Assembly (NCBI GenBank): GCA_933228675.1
Contig: OW121743.1
Span: 49,882,422-49,946,421 of the forward strand
DNA: 64,000 nt
Source: Stomorhina lunata
Lineage: Eukaryota; Arthropoda; Insecta; Diptera; Rhiniidae
Reading direction: 5' to 3'
A program made the position numbers and the translations under genes. The notes beneath the pieces were generated by a model. That model made no database searches, was not told the origin of the DNA, and saw only the letters and a list, made by a program, of their open reading frames with translations. Each line of letters opens with the position of its first letter. Within the stretch, counting starts at the first letter, position 1. Positions 61,552-64,000 of the stretch are shown piece after piece.

Positions 61552-62896
61552 ACAAGTAAGAGGTTATATTCGACTATGCCGAATCTTATATACCCACCAT
61601 CAAGTTGTGTTAAATATAGAAATATATTTCATATATCTTCTAATTAAAAATATGGACCAAATTTGAAAAAATTTGTTAAGCTCCCTACAAGAAATTAATG
61701 ACCGAAACTAACACATACAAAATTTTTTTACTAATACATTTTTACAAAATTGTGAATGTAAGAGTGAAACAACAGCAAAGTTTGCAGCTGTTTCATTCTT
61801 GCATATATTTCAACATGATTTGTCAAAATTATAATTTTCACAATTTTACCAAGCGTCGTTGTAAACTGTCGAAAAATAAAAAATTGCAAAAATATATTAA
61901 ATACTTTTTACAATCAAATCAAAATTTAATGGAAATTGTAAAAAACTTATAAATAAATAAAACTGTCATAATTTTAAAAGCAGGTAAGTTTTTTTATTTA
62001 GTTTTATGTAAATTTTTTTCAGAAAAAATTAGCTAACAAACATTTTTCTAAAGAAAAGTTTTTATAACTAAAATTTTGTATTAACTTAAATTTTTTCTTT
62101 AGAAAATATCCTGTTAAGTCCACAATATGATCAGACCTCACAATTGTCGGTAGTACAACGTTTGAAGCAGTTATTCAGGAATAGGTAAAAAATAATTTTT
62201 AAAGGAGCACATTAAATTTATTTTTAACAAAATTTTAAATTTTCCAGAAGGCTCTATGTCAACCAGCTTTTAGTGACGTGTACCCAGTTTAAACAGCCCT
62301 AATATTTTAGTTTTTATCTGAATATGAAATTATTAAATACATTTTTTACAACTTAAACTGTTTAATAATATTGTTTTACTACAAAAGATATTTTGGTCAC
62401 CTGTGATCGATATATACATTAAGACTGACTACTCACCTGTGACCGATATATACATCACCGTTGATAAGTAAAAACTATTAGAGTGAGCGGTTCGGATATA
62501 CATATATAGAGCCAGAATAATACATGCATAAGAAAGAGAAGCAAAATCACATGCATACAAAAGTTTCGGTCAGCTTTTTCATATTTGCCTTAATAAAATG
62601 ATAGAAACTGCTGACTGACATATTAGTCAGCACTACCAGTCAGTTGATCGGTCAAATGACTGGTCATGTTCTTGTAGGGCTAGTTGGCATTGTTGTTAAA
62701 ATGTTTGAACTGCAGTCGCTTTTATTTAAAAGTATCTAAGTGGTTTCTTTCTTGGTATTAAATGCTAAATGCTAAATACTTTTCGTTGTGCTTCATAGTT
62801 AGGCCAAAGTGTAAACATTGATTAATAGCCATCTAATTTCCTTCGTGCAATCTTAATATGATTATTGTACCTCCGAATCTTTTTGATTGTAGATAT
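61552..62896 (-). mobile_element. family B element, copy 11, split by a TIR element
   Basis: Piece one (61552-61682): ACAAGTAAGAGGTTATATTC GACTATGCCGAATC, then ATACCCACCATCAAGTTGTG to GTTAAGCT. Piece two (62680-62896): CTAGTTGGCATTGTTGTTAA to CTCCGAATCTTTTTGATTGT AGATAT. Other B copies join these as AAGCTAATTGGTATTGTTGG. The element breaks off at AGATAT, where B copy 12 begins. Confidence 0.75.
61683..62679. mobile_element. 997-bp TIR element with CCCTACAAGAA ends
   Basis: Ends are CCCTACAAGAAATTAATGAC (61683) and, inverted, CCCTACAAGAACATGACCAG (62679). The duplicated target appears to be CT (or GCT). The interior has a short frame (61698-61952, 84 codons, Lys/Asn-rich). Intron-like signals follow: AAAGCAGGTAAGT near 61980, TTCTTTAG near 62100, AATAGGTAAAA near 62184 and TTTTCCAG near 62248. 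These bracket an open exon-like block reading SPQYDQTSQLSVVQRLKQLF. A direct repeat CACCTGTGACCGATATATAC occurs at about 62400 and 62437. No known transposase recognised. Confidence 0.65.
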
Positions 62897-62897
62897 A

Positions 62898-64000
62898 ACA
62901 AGTAAGAGTGTTATATTCGGCTGTGCCGAATCTTATATGCCCACCATCAAGTTGTGTTAAATTTAGAAACATATCTCATATATCTACAAGGGTGCAGCTA
63001 ATTCAAAATCTGGACCAAAACTGAAAAAATCGATAAGCTAATTGGTATTGTTGGTAACACCTTTGGACTAAATTCGGTTGCAGTAGCTTTATAGTTCAAC
63101 ATTTAAAAATATCTTAGTGGTTTCCCCAGTATTTGTAGTATAGTATACTTTGATCAAAATTCGGTCTCATAACAGGGTATAGTTTTACATTAATAAGTTG
63201 TTAAATACTTTTCGTTGTGCTTAATATGTAGTTAGGCTAAACACGTTAATAGTAATACGGCAGGTCCATATATTTCGTTGGGAGTTCCTAATGCATTCAT
63301 CATAAATAAAGTCTGGGCTGAACATTGATTAATGCCTATATAATTTCATAGGTGCAATCTTAATATAATGAATGTACCTCCAAATCTATTTGATTGTAGA
63401 TTTAAAAAGGGGATGTTATATATATAAGAATTATAGCCAAATGTTGACCGATTGTAACAAAATTTTACACACTGGCTGGTATATATCTATATAGAACTTA
63501 TTCTTGAAAAATTTAGTGGCCATAGCTATCATAGTTTCTAATTTAATAGCTTTTAACTGGACTTTGCTAAAATTTTTGGTTTCCGTGAGTGTTTTTTATA
63601 TGAAAGCTTACTTATTACTTATTCCTATAAAATTTGAAAAACTGATCAAAAATTGCATAAAACTTCCCTATTTTAAATCTATTCGTCAGAGCTATTACAA
63701 TTGTATTCAATTTATCAGCATTTATGTGTTTCCCGGGGCGGGGTTATATGGGAGCTCTAACTAAATTTGAACCCATTTTGTCCATTTTCAACAGACATCT
63801 TTTTCAAGATATCCAAAATACTTTTGTAAAATTTTGTTCCTCTAGCTCTTTTCGTTAAGGCGCTATCGTGCTTTTATCTGACGGACAGAAGGACATAAAC
63901 AACCTTTTCTTTATGTATTTTTGTGTTTCCATAAGTTTTTTATATGGGAGCTATGGTCAAATGGTAATCGATTGTGACAAAATACTTTTGTAAAATTTTG
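62898..64000 (-). mobile_element. family B element, copy 12 (runs off the window)
   Basis: Begins ACAAGTAAGAGTGTTATATT, hairpin TTCGGCTGTGCCGAA and GCCCACCATCAAGTTGTG. It continues with TCCCGGGGCGGGGTTATATG, a CTGACGGACAGAAGGAC tract and TATGGGAGCTATGGTCAAAT to the window end. It starts directly at copy 11's AGATAT, so it inserted into copy 11. Confidence 0.8.

Noticed and set aside
61698..61952. 84-codon frame inside the 997-bp TIR element as a transposase
   Set aside because: No catalytic motif visible and too short; kept only as part of the element description.

Overview
The window is AT-rich eukaryotic DNA from a higher fly (Diptera). The repeat types suggest a calyptrate such as a blow fly or house-fly relative, but that is inference. 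Evidence for a fly: many short interspersed elements with (GTCY)n and (TA)n tracts like the dipteran mini-me/DINE-1 group, mariner and DD37E transposases of insect type, tRNA-derived SINEs, long simple satellites, and one Gln/Asn/Thr-rich exon with a canonical splice acceptor. No bacterial, CRISPR or viral features were seen.

Only one stretch looks like host coding sequence: the terminal exon at 25970-26895, followed by polyadenylation signals. I could not name the gene. Nearly everything else is repeats. Two related families of short Helitron-like elements dominate. Family A starts near ATACCCTTCACCACC and ends with a hairpin plus CTTACTTGTT. Family B starts near TATACCCACCATCAA and ends with hairpin TTCGGCACAGCCGAA plus CTTACTTGTT. 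Both have subterminal inverted repeats, no coding capacity, and are scattered in both orientations. On the strand field for these, + means reading from the ATACCC end to the ACTTGTT end.

Layout. 1-2.98 kb: an inverted-repeat element, a 5-copy 202-bp tandem repeat and GGTACC-rich inverted-repeat elements. 2.98-5.6 kb: an A copy and a decayed non-LTR retrotransposon (reverse transcriptase to RNase H to C-terminal zinc-knuckle-like region). 5.9-10.7 kb: a SINE split by B, which is itself split by a TA-flanked inverted-repeat element, then a second B copy. 12.1-14.2 kb: 29-bp satellite 1. 14.75-16.83 kb: an A copy carrying a nearly intact mariner-type transposon whose first catalytic Asp is Asn. 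18.2-20.7 kb: a foldback structure with arms of about 680 bp. 20.8-21.2 kb: a mariner relic. 21.5-25.6 kb: assorted relics and a 132-bp tandem repeat. 25.97-26.9 kb: host exon. 27.3-31.3 kb: a TIR element with long ends, holding one B inside another. 32.1-36.3 kb: 29-bp satellite 2. 37.7-40.2 kb: B inside A. 42.7-44.1 kb: mixed decayed satellites. 45.7-48.05 kb: 31-bp satellite 3. 49.7-51.6 kb: a B copy and a further fragment. 52.5-59.7 kb: five nested layers (B > piggyBac-like > non-LTR retrotransposon > A > B). 59.8-61.1 kb: a frameshifted DD37E transposon. 61.5-64 kb: a B copy split by a 997-bp TIR element, followed by another B copy running off the end.

The genes do not form a pathway. 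The biological content is the insertion history, the behaviour of the A/B elements (including insertion into each other), and three large satellites that share a TATAG-centred core motif.
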